A program made the translations under genes and the position numbers. A stretch of DNA of 64,000 nucleotides from Glandiceps talaboti (Eukaryota > Hemichordata > Enteropneusta > Spengelidae): contig NC_135549.1 of NCBI RefSeq assembly GCF_964340395.1, positions 6,685,001-6,749,000 on the forward strand, in the 5' to 3' direction. Shown piece by piece: positions 24,501 through 33,310 of the stretch (position 1 is its first letter; each line of letters starts with the position of its first letter). The notes beneath the pieces are model-generated. The model was not told the DNA's origin and did no database searches. It worked only from the letters and a program-made list of their open reading frames with translations.

Positions 24501-25917
24501 TTGATTGACATGTGAAACACTTTTTTTTTGGCACAATCAAATTTATTTTTCTGAAGTTTTGTTTCAGGCAAAGATGTTTGGTATTTACAATCTAATAGTT
24601 TGAGTTCAACCATAGATGTTAGAGCAATAATATGGTAAACTTTTAGCTGGTCAGATTCAAACGTTCTAAAAATTCACCTTTTTTTCCAAAATGTCAAGGT
24701 CTCCCTTGAGAGGTTTTACAGCCTTGAAATAGTTCAAATTTTCACTTCCTTTCTTTATTTCTACTTTTAGGAAAAAAAGACCACACATTACACTGATTGC
24801 TGTTATTAGTTTCCCCCTCTCTCCTTTTCTTGTTAAAGAAATCCATACAAAAGAAGTCTTGTATGCACTGCCACCATTTACTTGTCTATTTGCTGTAAAA
24901 TGGACGGCTGGTTATTACGGGACAAGTGAGAGTCTGAAGAGAGCGTAATTGTTAGTATTTGGAATGACAATGGAGAACTTGAGCATTAAGAGATGGGGAA
25001 ATTTGAAATCAAGGACTCGTAGTGAATGTCTGCCCACGGGCAGTCCTACAGTGAAGTGTAAAAAGTAAAAGAAGTGTAAAAACTGACTTTTTGTTTTTCA
25101 AGGAGAAAGTTACTCTATGGACTTGGAATGTTAGGTTTGTGCTATGCGTAGAATTGAACTGTAATAAAAGAACTCTTTGTGTTGATCAAATATCAGTCAG
25201 CACCACAGCTAAGGTTTCCTTCGTTTGTTTGATGTTTTAGGTGATCAATGATTTGTAAACATACATGTTATTTACAGACTGTAAGTTTGTAAGTAAACAA
25301 AATATATTAATCCTTTTATAATTATTTTACCCAGTCTTTGACACTGTTTGCTTTTATGCTAGTATTATGGGGACACTAAGATTTATGTCATTTCTGATAA
25401 ATTTTCAACAATTGAAATGTCAAAATTGCAATAAGTTAATAATAAAACTGGTCTGTGTAGTAAAGTAATTAAGAGTATGTGGGATCAAACAAAAGGTGGA
25501 TTAACGCATGGATTGCATAACAAAATAATTTACTGTGTTTCTTGAATGCCGCTTCAACAAAGTCAACTTATTCAAAGTATGTAAAACATTTCAATTGTTC
25601 CCAAAAACCGCAGACATGCACAAGGACGTGGAAATTACAAAGTTCACTTCATTGGAGAGATGAATAAAAAAAAAGTTTGACATACCTTGATAACGTTGTC
25701 CTGGTGTGTAGAATTGGGGATTTCCAGCAATAGAAACCCTAAGTGTCACTTCACCACTGTCCAAATCAGCTTGGTCTATACCACCTTGGTAATTACAGAT
25801 GAAGTAGAACGGTGTCATACCTGGCATCATACCCCACGACACACCGACTAACCCCCACAGTAAAATGATCCAAAACCCAAGTTGTCTTCTTTTCGCCATC
25901 ATCATCATTGCTGTCAT
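230..25917 (-). CDS. RELN: Reelin, N-terminal half (30 exons, 3' part outside window)
   Basis: Reelin is a large secreted extracellular-matrix glycoprotein; in vertebrates it signals through lipoprotein receptors and Dab1. Thirty exons joined by hand keep one frame throughout and give about 1,726 residues. The order is a signal peptide (hydrophobic core about residues 13-29), a reeler domain (about 35-190), an F-spondin-like segment (191-377), then reelin repeats 1 to 3 and subrepeat A of repeat 4. EGF modules at about 675-705, 1035-1065 and 1408-1440 match the human spacing. Asp-box motifs of the form S-x-x-x-G-x-x-W recur, for example [16 protein letters not shown] and SLDMGKTW. The gene leaves the window before EGF module 4. 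Oddities are a 66 bp in-frame duplication at the end of exon 24, a GC donor after exon 21 and a shortened repeat 2/3 linker. The family call is essentially certain; single exon edges could be off by a few bases. Confidence 0.97.
618..800 (-). CDS. RELN: RELN exon 29: repeat 3B/4A junction
   Basis: Encodes [40 protein letters not shown] and [16 protein letters not shown] donor, phase 1. Confidence 0.94.
1015..1259 (-). CDS. RELN: RELN exon 28: repeat 3B Asp-box
   Basis: Encodes [37 protein letters not shown] (Asp-box SSNSGITW) and [20 protein letters not shown]. Phase 1 at the end. Confidence 0.94.
1493..1697 (-). CDS. RELN: RELN exon 27: repeat 3B start
   Basis: Encodes the last EGF 3 Cys (GPSC), [20 protein letters not shown] and [25 protein letters not shown] donor, phase 2. 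Confidence 0.93.
1897..2048 (-). CDS. RELN: RELN exon 26: repeat 3A end and EGF module 3
   Basis: Encodes [40 protein letters not shown] and [10 protein letters not shown], most of EGF 3 in one exon. Ends in phase 1 at GTGAGC. Confidence 0.93.
2702..2937 (-). CDS. RELN: RELN exon 25: repeat 3A Asp-box
   Basis: Encodes [57 protein letters not shown] and [14 protein letters not shown]. Asp-box SVDAGMTW. Phase 0 entry fits either exon 24 donor. Confidence 0.93.
3598..3790 (-). repeat. 66 bp in-frame tandem repeat over RELN exon 24 end
   Basis: Units at 3742-3789 (ancestral exon part), 3676-3741 and about 3598-3675. The period is exactly 66 bp (22 codons) and copies differ at only a few positions. 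Each full unit encodes [16 protein letters not shown] plus VQFK and holds a splice donor (GTAAGT at 3725, GTAGGT at 3659). The third copy has lost the donor. Confidence 0.93.
3726..3899 (-). CDS. RELN: RELN exon 24: repeat 3A, exon end tandemly duplicated
   Basis: Encodes [40 protein letters not shown] and [10 protein letters not shown]. The call ends at the first donor, AAG|GTAAGT, which gives the family's normal length. A 66 bp tandem copy with a second donor (exon end 3660) follows and would add 22 residues in frame. Confidence 0.88.
3957..3981 (+). repeat. (TTA)n microsatellite
   Basis: Eight ATT/TTA units in RELN intron 23. Confidence 0.9.
4212..4242 (+). repeat. (TCAAGTA)n short tandem repeat
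   Basis: Four 7 bp units in RELN intron 23. Confidence 0.9.
4319..4478 (-). CDS. RELN: RELN exon 23: repeat 2B end and linker to repeat 3
   Basis: Encodes [40 protein letters not shown] and [13 protein letters not shown]. The last part is the linker where vertebrate reelin has the N-t cleavage site; no Pro-Ala pair is present here. Confidence 0.92.
4681..4886 (-). CDS. RELN: RELN exon 22: repeat 2B Asp-box
   Basis: Encodes [35 protein letters not shown] (Asp-box SNDGGVTW) and [14 protein letters not shown] donor, phase 2. Confidence 0.94.
5338..5524 (-). CDS. RELN: RELN exon 21: end of EGF 2, repeat 2B; GC donor
   Basis: Encodes [33 protein letters not shown] and [15 protein letters not shown]. 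The only frame-keeping junction to exon 22 is GAG|GCAAGT, a GC-AG intron. The joined product [11 protein letters not shown] then has the same length as the human segment FSKAGKRQLVS. Confidence 0.9.
5878..6083. mobile_element. Foldback/MITE element in RELN intron 20
   Basis: The ends ACAGAACCC and GGGTTCTGT are inverted. Inner blocks such as CAGGGGTATTTGCACTCATG against CACTCATGCAAATACCC extend the stem to about 85 bp per arm. Confidence 0.7.
6181..6318 (-). CDS. RELN: RELN exon 20: repeat 2A end and EGF module 2
   Basis: Encodes [37 protein letters not shown] and DDGVC, giving the first Cys residues of EGF 2. The donor lies in a (GTAG)n run; GTAGGT at 6179-6180 keeps frame. Confidence 0.91.
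6728..6902 (-). CDS. RELN: RELN exon 19: Asp-box of repeat 2A
   Basis: Encodes [20 protein letters not shown], then [20 protein letters not shown]. Asp-box is [13 protein letters not shown] acceptor and CAG|GTATGT donor. Confidence 0.92.
7335..7468 (-). CDS. RELN: RELN exon 18: repeat 2A
   Basis: Encodes [20 protein letters not shown] then [15 protein letters not shown]. The first good CAG (7461-7463) would bring an early stop. The upstream GTCAG acceptor at 7469-7470 keeps frame and restores the family sequence SFTG, so I chose it. The 3' edge could be off by one base. Confidence 0.88.
7999..8186 (+). mobile_element. tRNA-derived SINE-like repeat
   Basis: A tRNA-like head with an A-box-like TGGGTAGCGCGGTTG and a B-box-like GGTTAGAGTCC, an unrelated body and a TTGTTGTTGTTGTT tail fit a tRNA-derived SINE. 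The tail ends about 8 bp from the exon 17 donor. No second copy in the window confirms the family. Confidence 0.5.
8195..8431 (-). CDS. RELN: RELN exon 17: repeat 1B/2A junction, contains RGD
   Basis: Encodes [20 protein letters not shown], then [11 protein letters not shown] and [18 protein letters not shown]. The tripeptide RGD lies at 8230-8238. A tRNA-like SINE ends just outside its donor in the intron. Phase 2 at the end. Confidence 0.92.
8973..9075 (+). repeat. Diverged two-copy tandem repeat
   Basis: Two copies share AACTTGTGGTCAA and TTAGGGAG landmarks at a spacing of about 55-65 bp in RELN intron 16. Confidence 0.55.
9242..9403 (-). CDS. RELN: RELN exon 16: repeat 1B Asp-box
   Basis: Encodes [35 protein letters not shown] (Asp-box SCDTGMQW) and DYRQPR. 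GTAAAT donor in phase 2. Confidence 0.93.
9973..10206 (-). CDS. RELN: RELN exon 15: end of EGF 1, start of repeat 1B
   Basis: Opens with [11 protein letters not shown], the C-terminal part of EGF 1, then [32 protein letters not shown] and [12 protein letters not shown] of subrepeat 1B. Confidence 0.94.
10978..11282. mobile_element. MITE with internal 59 bp direct repeats
   Basis: Left arm TAGCCAATCTGTAGTCTTGA... and right arm ...TCCTTCAAGGACTACAGGT then TGGCTA are inverted. The left arm is present as three direct copies with a 59 bp period (starting 10978, 11037, 11096), while the right arm is single. TA flanks. In RELN intron 14. Confidence 0.75.
11434..11503 (-). CDS. RELN: RELN exon 14: EGF module 1
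   Basis: A 70 nt exon encoding [15 protein letters not shown] and then NGC before the splice. Cys spacing fits the first half of an EGF-like module. The insertion GHQ before the second Cys makes this loop slightly longer than usual. Confidence 0.88.
11751..11860 (-). CDS. RELN: RELN exon 13: repeat 1A end
   Basis: Encodes [20 protein letters not shown] then [16 protein letters not shown], the final strands before the EGF module. TTAAAG acceptor, GTAAAT donor. Confidence 0.9.
12515..12643 (-). CDS. RELN: RELN exon 12: Asp-box of repeat 1A
   Basis: Carries the Asp-box STNNGLTW, then [14 protein letters not shown] and [12 protein letters not shown] at the splice. It is the BNR/Asp-box motif region of repeat 1. 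Confidence 0.92.
13203..13411 (-). CDS. RELN: RELN exon 11: repeat 1A
   Basis: Encodes [20 protein letters not shown], then [18 protein letters not shown] and [14 protein letters not shown]. HxWAID is the strand that ends each subrepeat half. GTAAGT donor. Confidence 0.93.
13829..13944 (-). CDS. RELN: RELN exon 10: repeat 1A
   Basis: Encodes [20 protein letters not shown] and [11 protein letters not shown]. It ends in phase 0 at AAG|GTATAG, which is the only nearby donor that keeps frame into exon 11. Confidence 0.88.
14141..14292 (-). CDS. RELN: RELN exon 9: repeat 1A
   Basis: Encodes [30 protein letters not shown] and VRFFFAMG. This is the WxVxGxxIGxxCG signature that recurs at the start of each subrepeat. 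Confidence 0.92.
14747..14907 (-). CDS. RELN: RELN exon 8: start of repeat 1A
   Basis: Encodes [14 protein letters not shown] followed by FVTSRDINL and LLSESFE, the start of the first reelin repeat. CAG acceptor and GTAATT donor; phase 2 at the end. Confidence 0.9.
15127..15367 (-). CDS. RELN: RELN exon 7: junction to reelin repeat 1
   Basis: Encodes [20 protein letters not shown], then [20 protein letters not shown] and [11 protein letters not shown], all diagnostic reelin strings. Phase 0 at the 3' end with an AAG|GTACTA donor. Confidence 0.94.
16445..16790. repeat. About 48 bp minisatellite in RELN intron 6
   Basis: Six to seven diverged copies of a unit with AATTCTAGTGGAACTTTT, GGATGACATCCAGTCAG and TTTTTGTCT. 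Copies start near 16445, 16493, 16540, 16589 and 16637, and degenerate ones reach the exon 6 donor. The plus-strand open frame across it is a repeat artefact. Confidence 0.8.
16798..16894 (-). CDS. RELN: RELN exon 6
   Basis: A 97 nt exon reading [20 protein letters not shown] then [10 protein letters not shown]. The aromatic Trp sits where an Asp-box-like strand ends in vertebrates. A diverged minisatellite abuts its donor side. Confidence 0.88.
16919..17309. mobile_element. MITE with about 90 bp terminal inverted repeats
   Basis: The left end (CAGTAAATTTCACAATACTG) and right end (ATGGTATTGTGAAATTTGCTG) are inverted matches, and inner blocks (GAAACCAACAAGAAACTG against CAGTTTCTTATTGGTTTC) extend the stem. 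TA lies on both flanks. It sits in RELN intron 5. Confidence 0.78.
17572..17720 (-). CDS. RELN: RELN exon 5
   Basis: Encodes [16 protein letters not shown] followed by [20 protein letters not shown], closely matching vertebrate reelin. Of two overlapping donors only GTAGGT at 17570-17571 keeps the frame into exon 6. Confidence 0.92.
18135..18204 (-). CDS. RELN: RELN exon 4
   Basis: A 70 nt exon encoding [16 protein letters not shown], the start of the F-spondin-like segment. The motif SIILRDxFD is shared with vertebrate reelin. TTGCAG acceptor, GTAAGT donor. Confidence 0.9.
18439..18542 (-). CDS. RELN: RELN exon 3: end of reeler domain
   Basis: The exon reads THQQ-like sequence followed by [15 protein letters not shown], aligning with the end of the human reeler domain (VIFKDALAQQLCEQG). 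It has a CAG acceptor and a GTTTGT donor, 104 nt, and keeps frame with both neighbours. Confidence 0.9.
18543..20730 (-). other. RELN intron 2
   Basis: 2.2 kb intron with an inverted-repeat element at 19673-19993. No coding exon seen. Confidence 0.8.
19673..19993. mobile_element. MITE with about 70 bp terminal inverted repeats
   Basis: Both ends carry GACTGTCGACAGTCGTTC in inverted orientation, and similarity continues for about 70 bp to CGCTCCG on each side. TA flanks each end, as for Tc1/mariner-type elements. The centre holds three direct copies of about 40 bp around TACTGATCAGCGAGTGCA. No transposase frame, so non-autonomous. Confidence 0.8.
20731..20968 (-). CDS. RELN: RELN exon 2: core of reeler domain
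   Basis: Acceptor CAG at 20969-20971; the split codon makes Val and the exon reads [19 protein letters not shown], matching the reeler core. The exon ends GCVNF before a GTGAGT donor. Two Cys (MCSI and GCVN) occupy the positions of the conserved reeler disulphide. Confidence 0.93.
20969..25685 (-). other. RELN intron 1
   Basis: 4.7 kb intron between exons 1 and 2. I see no coding exon. It holds a C-run near 23395 and several short open frames without codon-like structure. Confidence 0.8.
25686..25917 (-). CDS. RELN: RELN exon 1: signal peptide and start of reeler domain
   Basis: The start codon is at 25915-25917. A short Met-rich N-terminus and RRQ precede a hydrophobic segment ([17 protein letters not shown]), a typical signal peptide. 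The segment [20 protein letters not shown] is the conserved opening of the reeler domain. The exon ends in phase 1 at a GTATG donor (25685). The next upstream in-frame Met is not needed, since the signal peptide begins right after this one. Confidence 0.93.
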
Positions 25918-25939
25918 AGTAATCCTCCTGGTATTATCA

Positions 25940-25955
25940 GGTTGTTATAGCAACC
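25940..25955. promoter_or_regulatory. RFX-type X-box next to RELN start
   Basis: The 16-mer GGTTGTTATAGCAACC contains GTTGTTATAGCAAC, which fits the RFX X-box consensus GTHNYYATRRNAAC at every position. It lies 23 bp upstream of the reelin start codon, in the promoter or 5' UTR. Binding is inferred only. Confidence 0.5.
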
Positions 25956-28900
25956 AGTAAAGTTTTAATATTTCATAATACCATAGGAAGGTTGTTTGAG
26001 TTGACCAGGGCTGTATGATCCCAGCACACGCAAACCAATCTACTGACTGTAGTGTGTTGGTGTACAATCACTACTAAGTCACTTAAAACTGATAAGAAAC
26101 TGCTCCAAACAACCACTTCTGCTCCTTGAGTCAAGGCTACTTATACATCCAGTGCGAGCAGAAAGTTTTCCAGAGGAGAATAATGATATGCTAAGCTGTA
26201 GTGAGAGAACAGACGTAGCCTTGCAGTGACTGCCTGTTTGTCGTCTACAGAGTGCTGGTACGAGCACACTAAATATCCCTCTATTAACAATAGTGGGTTA
26301 AGCTTACAATCTAAGATTTACAACAATAGGCGATTATACCTTGTTCATTTACACTCACAACCATTCAATCTATCAATGGATTCTGTCACTGATTTACCGG
26401 CGACTGCACTCTGACCGGAAATACACAGGAATGCCTCAATATTTGCTTGTCACCTGTGAAGATTTGATGATAACTCTACCAGGGCAAAGTTACAAATGAC
26501 TACAAGACTCACAAGCTGAAAACTTCTTAGATTGGTGGAACTTTCACCATGGAAGATACCATTATAACTCATAGGTTAGGTAGCATCTTGCACTTCATTT
26601 TCTCAGTATCCATTTTTTTTTTCTATTTTTCCAAGTAAAACTTATTATATGAAATTATATTGATGGAAAATTCGAAAATGTTATTATTTCTTGATAAAGC
26701 TTACATGGCAGATATTGCATCATTCAAGCTAACCCATGGCATCTCTATGTTATCAAATTTCATCTGATTGTATGATATATTATAGGTTATTTACAATGAC
26801 ATTTGACATTGAAATTTGACATTTAATATTTTATTGTGCATAATAACAATAATACAAGATTTCATAAGTGTAAAGTATTCACCCACAGTAACCATAAATG
26901 AAAATCACTTGGTTGAAGCAAACTTACTTTTTTTCATTTGTGGATATAATATTGATGTGACTTACAAACTGTCATCAAAATGAACTTTGGATTTGAGGCA
27001 TTTATTAATCTTTTTTCTATATCAGAAAATGTGTTACCCAGTTTTGAGTGATCATATGGCTCACAAAGCATCAAATATATCACTGATAACATAAACAGTT
27101 TATATGTGACATGGTCTGCTACCCTTGCATGAAATACAGATTTTGGAAAATGTAGGACAGGACTACTATGAGTAACTGACCCTGGCAATTGTTACATCTC
27201 ACTCACTATAGTGGTAGGAATTTATACACATAAGTATTCTCCTCTTGTAATTCCTACACAGGTTTTTTTTGTTCTCATGTTGCAAATCTATCTAAACTAA
27301 TGCACCTGTATCAACCATCACAAATTAGCAACAACTGTTTTCACCGTTGGTTAACCATCTCTTGAACTGTGACAACACTACATCACACATGTGTGTTGAT
27401 TCAATCTAATGAATGCCCTCAATCAAAGTAAATAGTAGCAGTTGACCACTATCATACAGTAGTTAATTTTCAATCATGACTAGTTTTGATAACATCCATA
27501 GCTACATCTGTGTTACCTTTGACCTTGTATAATCACTGGGGTCACCTTCACATTCATATACACATTATCATATCTGGCTAGGAAGAACCATTCTTTTAAA
27601 ATGAGTTCACAGATTTCATTCACAAACTGATGATCACATGTTTATTGTGTATTTTATGAGATAAAAGTGATGGACCTTGATGTCTAGGATAGCCAAAAGA
27701 CTGGGAAAGGGCATTGTCAAGCCAAGTCTCTGGGCTATGTGAGCATTTTAACCCACAAAATTATTAAATTTATCTTAGAATCTGTAATCTGAAGTGTTTA
27801 TTTCCTTTCATTGCATTTCTTTTTTTCCCTTTATTTTAGAATTGTTATTAAAAACATGACAGAATTTCCTATTCACTTTTGAACCCCTTTATTGTCATTT
27901 CAGTACAGTATTTCATATAATTACTTTAACCTTGAATGTTGTAAATTCACGCCCAACTCCATTGTAAACATTTTATGTTTATATGAGACAACAAAAATAT
28001 CATCACCATTACAACTACTTACAAACACTGGCTGGCAAGTTAGTTCATATTTTCCTAAAGGCTGACATTGATATTTTAAATGTTTAAAAAAAAAAATGCT
28101 ACAAATAGTGAACAGATGCAGTTTTAGTTTATTTTCAGCCCCTACTACAATAATAAACTTGTTGTTTTATTTATCTTTGTGTAATACATTTAGAAATAGG
28201 TGGTGATAGTTTTGCCACCATGTATTGTGCAAACTGAATGTGGGCTGATGTATGATGTAGGTTAACTAATTATAAATTGGTCAACACATCTTTCTTTGCC
28301 ACCTGTTAGATTCATCGGTCAGTCACTTCCTATCTTGTCATGGGAAACAATTTGAGAAAAACGGTAGGAATGTGCCAGGCCAGTAGTTTTCTGACCTAAT
28401 AGTTCAATTAGAAAAAGGAAGGAGTGTTTACATGGAGCAAAGAGATATATCTAAATTTGTCATCACTGTGTCATCCTGCATGCTAGACAAGTCACAGTGA
28501 TTACAGTTTTCATGCGGGATCACTATACCGACACAGACAATGATTAACTACTGTCTGCACTCAAATATGGTGTGTGTAGACATATATACACACATACACA
28601 GCGGGGCTTTGTCACCAAACTCCACCAATAAATATCATGTCTTAAACTTTGCTGTGTAAAAGAAATAGGAGCAATTCCAACTAATCAGATAGCAAAGGTC
28701 AATAAGGTCACAGTTTTGTCTTTTCACATCGGTTGCCTGGTGAGTGTATCTTTTCTTGTCAATGTATTTTAAGACCTAAGTGGTCAAATTGTGTTGCTTT
28801 TAGTAGTGCAGTAATTTCACCACTTTCAGCAGTATAGGTTTACATCTACTATTATTGGGACCATGACTACTAGATTGGTGACAAAGAAATAGGTATTACA

Positions 28901-29064
28901 CAAGTACATGTGTGTATGTGTGCATTTATTTTATTTATTTATATTACTTTTAACAAACCAGCCCGAGGAAGGTGCTATTTATAGCAACACTGAAACATTG
29001 CTCTATAAATTTTGGGATTGGAAGTAAGGTTGACATCTCCAACTTGTGATTTCTATTTGATATA

Positions 29065-29066
<2 letters not shown>

Positions 29067-29128
<62 letters not shown>
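29067..29128 (+). repeat. (GT)n microsatellite
   Basis: About 57 bp of nearly pure GT dinucleotides. Confidence 0.97.
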
Positions 29129-30030
29129 ATTTTATGTGTATAAGCGCACACACATACAAATAACTTTAAACATTACATTTACAACAACTGCACACATATA
29201 GATATTTTGTAAAGAGAGATAAAGATTGAAGAACAGTGTGACATTTGTATTTATGTTGATAGGCAAGTTCCTTGTGTTGTTTCCAGATCAATTTGTCTTT
29301 GTCCTAGGTTATATCAGTGAGGAGATTATAGCCTGCACTTAAAACTATATGTCATTCCGTTTTCCAATTCTTACATGTGTAGTCATAGTAGTACAGGAGA
29401 GTGAGGAATCAAAGTCAATTACATCCAGTACTTACATAGCAATCAAATACGGTAACACGTAGGTATAGTATGCTATGGGTGGCACAAGTAATTGCATTTA
29501 TATTGACATCATACTTAAAACAGGTTTAACGATGGCTAGAAGCCATTTTTAACGATGGCTATAGAAGCCATTTCAAAAATTGAATGTCAAAATATAGAGT
29601 AAATTTTCTTTAATAATGCATTAAATTTAGGATTCCGAATACACAGACATTTGTAACATTTCCTTATTCCAGAAACAAAACAATTTTGTTTACAAAAATA
29701 TGATGTTTTGACCAACAGATGCAAAGACTTTAAAGTAAGTTTTAAGTATGAGAGAAAGATTTTGATCTAAAAATGATAAAAGGTAAGGTCAGGGGGTTAG
29801 TGCTATGAAATCAGCTAGTGAACTGTTGCTGTATTTAGACCCTGAGTAAAACTTCCCTTGTGACACTATGTATTTAGTATGAGAAACACACTATGGGTAT
29901 TCAGTGTTGTACTCTGTTACATGTATGTTATATCAAATCATCCAAATCCTACAACACATGTATGTGTCATTTAGCTACTGGTATGTCTCTTATTTAAACT
30001 CATGTCCATATGCATTGCATGTATGTATAC

Positions 30031-30081
30031 AGACACACGCACACACACACACACACCCACACACACACAAACACACACACA

Positions 30082-30140
<59 letters not shown>

Positions 30141-30146
30141 CACACT
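30031..30146 (+). repeat. (CA)n microsatellite
   Basis: About 115 bp of CA repeats with a few interruptions. Confidence 0.97.
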
Positions 30147-30900
30147 GAGCAAATACATGAAATAGGGACCTTATAGGATAAGATTGTTATGTGATCTACA
30201 ATGTATTTCTACAATCTTTACTACTCAGTGGCAGCACTCAGTTCCAAGGTAGTTGAAAAGGTACAACAGGTTTTACCACTATAGGTCTGTGCTAGAGTCA
30301 TAAATGTATGGTAACCATATGTTGAGCACTTTCTTTGGAAAACACTTTTAATACAATAATGTGTATTGTCAGTTAAAATATCAACAATCAATGGGAATAC
30401 GTGTATAATAATTTCGGTAACATCTTTATTGCTATGGGAACAGACAATTGTGTTATGCATACTTTTGAACTCAAGAACAAGACAGAGAATGTTTCTTTTG
30501 ACAGTGCACTGAAAAGAACAACTATTAAGAAAAACAAACATTGGGTGGATTATATTATTTTAACTTTACATTGTAATACAAGGAGAATGACATACCCCTT
30601 TCCTTAAACTGATACAAGTCTGAGAAGTATTGAGAAAAACATTAAAAAGTTTACTGTTATCTATAAACTGTATTACAGGAAAACTTCTTTCTTTTTCAGA
30701 GATGTTCAACAATGAACACATGATGGCAGATGGAATACGTTGTTGTTGTATAAGAGATAAACATTGAATTTTATAGTTTTAGAAGAAACTTATCTTTCTT
30801 CTAAAATGGACGAGGTATTCAAGATATAAACAGAGACAGGACTGATTAGTATGTAGAACTGATAGTGCAGAGATATGGGAGTGGAGGAGGGCTGGGGAAA

Positions 30901-30902
30901 GT

Positions 30903-30967
<65 letters not shown>

Positions 30968-31020
30968 TATGTGTGTGTGTGTGTGCATGCGTGCATGCAA
31001 TGCATGTATGTATGCGTGTG
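30901..31020 (+). repeat. (GT)n microsatellite
   Basis: About 85 bp of GT repeats, then an interrupted TGCATG/TATG tract. Long open frames on both strands here are artefacts. Confidence 0.95.
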
Positions 31021-32539
31021 TGCTGGTGATGGGAAGGGGTTTAAATCTGTGTCACTTTAACAAGAAAACAAACAATGGTCATCATTGTAGTTCTATAGTG
31101 AGTCACTTGTTGTCATCCCAACTAGATAAGATCTTCAAGGTATGGTACAGTGGCCATTAATGTTTATTTCAGGAAGTGATGTTAGTATCACCTCAAACAA
31201 ACACTTTCATTGGTCACCAAGGGTCAAGGCCCTAACAAGTGAACTCAAAGGCATTTACCCTTTCACCGCCAATACCCTAGTGCAGCACATCTTACTTTGC
31301 AGTAGCTTCTATTCATTCTTAGATTTCATGTGATTTCAAACACTAACATTTCCCACGCATTTTACGACTTCACGACAATTTATGAGGAATAAAAACAGTT
31401 TTAAAACAATTTCTGTTGCAGGTGGCCATTTGTACTTTGTGGACAGTTAACTTAGAACTATTACTAATACAAGGTAAATGCAATTTATTTGCTGCAAGTT
31501 GTAAAACTTTGGAATTGAAGTTGTGACAACTATCATAATATTTTACGATGTGCCCCTAAGGTTGTTTTATGACAAGATATCTTCACTTAGTGTGTATCCA
31601 AACATTAATTGATGGTTATCAAGACATCACACAGTTAAAAAGTCTTCATTGTACACATGACATAAAAGTACAGCAAAGTTGTCTATTGTAACTTTTAATA
31701 GATAGCTTCACACCGGCTTGAAAGTTAACCATCACATCATTCACATACATCTTTTGCAGCTACACATTGTGATTGGGTACTACCAATTCAATTTTGTATG
31801 ATCTACTGGGTCACATTATTAACGGTAAATGTTGATAGTTGACATTTTTCTCCATAACTATGGTCAAACTTTAAAGACTTGGGTACGGCATTTGACAATG
31901 TCTCTCATGCATCTAGTTGTATCCTCAGGAACAATGTACATTTGAAAGCACTTCAGGTCTTTCTGTCTACTGTTTGATAAGACATCGTGGATTTTTAAAC
32001 TAACATGGTTTGGCTTGTGCATATCACTGATGGTAAAATAGCAACACCACAACATCTGAACAAAAATTATCACTCATTGCTGGAATTCAAGACCTCTAAG
32101 AAATCAAATGGTTCATAGTACCTTTCTGGTTTTAATTATTGTTTCTAAGACTGTCAACAGTATGATTATGAATTTAAAGTATCGCCAAAATTTTTTTTCT
32201 TCAGCTTATCAACCAACCCATCATTTTTTAAGTGTTGCAATGAGAAGTATTGAAATGAATAGGGTCACCTAATGAGAATATATAAAAATTCACAGTACAG
32301 TATAATAAAATAGTTGTAAAATATTATTACAATTTACATATTAGAATATAAAGTTTTGACATTGTAGCTGGTAGTCTCTGGTTATGACATACCACAGTTG
32401 CTACTAATCATTTGAATGTTTACTATCCTACGCAAACCATAAACTGATATTATGGTATTTATCATGGTACAGTCTTCAGAAAAACATGTATCAACAATGT
32501 TTCATCATTACAATGTGTTGACAGCATTGACAATGGCAA

Positions 32540-33310
32540 AGCTCACAAAACTGTCAGGCCTTGACACAAATATGATACTACTGTGTATGTATAGACAGAT
32601 AAGGTAGAGTATGTATGCAGCTAGTCATGCACACAGAGTACATTGACAGTGTCAGGCCTAGACACAAAATATTGTATGTTGAAGGCATGCAGTCAGTCAT
32701 GTACACAGTGCACATGGACACTGCCAGGTCTTGACACAAAATATGATACTATAACTTATAAGTGTATAGATAAGTAATGTAGAATTTGTATGCAGCCAGT
32801 TGTGTACATGATGTGCATAGAAGTGTCAGGCGTTGACACAAAATATGATACGATTGTACATTATGGCAGATGAAGATATGCAGCCAGTTATGTACAGAGT
32901 GTGCATTGACGGTGTCAGGTTTTGAAACAAAATATGATGAAGACATGCAGCTAGTTGTATGTACAAAGATGGTGTCAGGCCCAATGTGATTAAAATCTGA
33001 TGTGGTGAAAGCAGCTACTACTAGATGTCTTTATTTACCTCTATTTCCATCGTTTTGTGTCATCTGTTTTGTTTCACGTGATTGCTGCCTTCCCCCATCT
33101 GACCCTGTATAATACAAAATCTCGTGGTCACCCAGAACAAAACAAACGACATAAAACAATGGAAATAAAGGTAAATACAGGCATCTAGCCACTTTCACCA
33201 CATCAGATTTTAATCAGATTGTGATACAAAATATCATACCATAGTACATGTATAGACAAAGGACATAGTGTGTATCTGCAGCTACTTGTGTACATGATGT
33301 GCACAGTTTC
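32540..33310 (+). repeat. Tandem array of about 80-108 bp units
   Basis: Five to six diverged units, each with GTGTCAGGCCTTGACACAAA, ATATGATAC, ATGCAGCCAGTTGTGTACA and a GTGCA block. The last unit is interrupted by the element at 32989-33214. Confidence 0.8.
32989..33214. mobile_element. MITE inserted into the tandem array
   Basis: Ends ATTAAAATCTGATGTGGTGA and TCACCACATCAGATTTTAAT are perfect inverted repeats. Similarity continues (TTTATTTACC against GGTAAATACA) for about 75 bp per arm. The element splits a satellite unit between GTGTCAGGCC and TGTGATACAAAATAT. Confidence 0.82.

Noticed and set aside
30875-31160. Open frames of Cys-Val or Thr-His repeats
   Set aside because: Pure translation of a GT microsatellite on both strands.
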